Source: JAUWZS01 sp964423085 (GTDB taxonomy: Archaea > Aenigmatarchaeota > Aenigmatarchaeia > CG10238-14 > SCSR01). From it: 21,779 nt of DNA. Position 1 is the first letter of the stretch, and each line of letters starts with the position of its first letter. Under the pieces are notes generated by a model. The model ran no database searches. It was given only the letters and a program-made list of their open reading frames with translations, and was not told the DNA's origin. Positions 21,679 through 21,779 of this stretch are shown in pieces. A program made the position numbers and the translations under genes. The stretch lies in the NCBI GenBank assembly GCA_964423085.1, contig CAYRDB010000009.1, positions 1-21,779 of the forward strand, given 5' to 3'.

Positions 21679-21779
21679 TTTATAGTTTGCGACTAATTTT
21701 CCGAATACAGCTCAGATACCCATCAATCGCACTATAATGTAAAGGAGATTATGATTTAAAAAGCTTAAATGTTTTAGGA
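21679..21779 (-). promoter_or_regulatory. Upstream region and probable promoter of the uS8-SecY operon
   Basis: This terminal stretch is AT-rich with stop codons in all minus-strand frames, so no uS14 or uL5 coding sequence lies immediately upstream as it would in most archaea. A TATA-like run (CTTTTTAAAT on the minus strand, about 21750-21760) and a second one (ACTATAAAG, about 21676-21685) are possible promoter elements. It therefore probably holds the start of a transcript beginning with uS8. Confidence 0.5.

Noticed and set aside
1..21779. CRISPR arrays, insertion sequences, phage genes or toxin-antitoxin modules
   Set aside because: No regularly spaced repeats, transposase or integrase motifs, or terminal inverted repeats were seen; the gene content is ordinary archaeal core plus a few surface and enzyme genes.

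Overview
This window is a piece of an archaeal chromosome. The evidence is a truncated archaeal spc ribosomal operon (uS8-uL6-eL32-eL19-uL18-uS5-uL30-uL15-SecY), the archaea/eukaryote-only proteins eL14, eL18, eL19, eL32 and eL34, the RNA polymerase subunits RpoN and RpoK, Cbf5, an EMC3/DUF106 membrane insertase, and tRNA genes without encoded CCA. Start sites carry GGTG(A)-type Shine-Dalgarno sequences or lie close behind TATA-like boxes. Short intergenic gaps, reduced operons and signal peptide / Thr-stalk / membrane-anchor surface proteins would suit a small-genome DPANN-type archaeon, but the lineage cannot be fixed from this window. A run of exactly 100 N marks a scaffold join, so this is a draft or metagenome assembly.

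Layout. Positions 1-36 hold the start of a divergent gene that leaves the window. argS (72-1769) converges on a minus-strand glmS-glmM-glmU operon (6240-1777) that makes UDP-GlcNAc from fructose-6-phosphate. A divergent gene (6408-7325) encodes a winged-helix regulator with an S-layer-like C-terminal region ending in a perfect EF-hand loop. It converges, with a 1-nt gap, on the operon eL18-uL13-uS9-RpoN-RpoK (9039-7327), whose leader carries a perfect hairpin-forming inverted repeat and which lies just downstream of tRNA-Gly(CCC). Next on the minus strand come an MscS/CmpX-like membrane protein, a gamma-glutamylcyclotransferase-like protein, an ArsM-like methyltransferase cut by the N run, tRNA-Ser(UGA), a single-OB-fold protein and Cbf5. 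Two Thr-stalked membrane-anchored surface proteins diverge from 13265-13427; the plus-strand one is followed by a dolichol-kinase-like gene. That gene shares its stop tetranucleotide CTAG with the convergent eL14 gene. From there to the end is one long minus-strand series: uS8 to SecY, then EMC3, eL34 and eL14.

How the parts may fit together. Most of the window is translation, transcription and protein-export machinery. A second theme is the cell surface: UDP-GlcNAc synthesis, a polyprenol/dolichol kinase candidate, SecY and EMC3, a surface protein with six N-glycosylation sequons, and a regulator whose sensor region resembles S-layer-associated domains beside the UDP-GlcNAc operon. The physical proximity is seen; the functional link is inferred. 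I found no CRISPR array, insertion sequence, phage gene or toxin-antitoxin module. No gene-free stretch exceeds 300 bases; the longest are 6241-6407 and 13265-13427, both divergent promoter regions.
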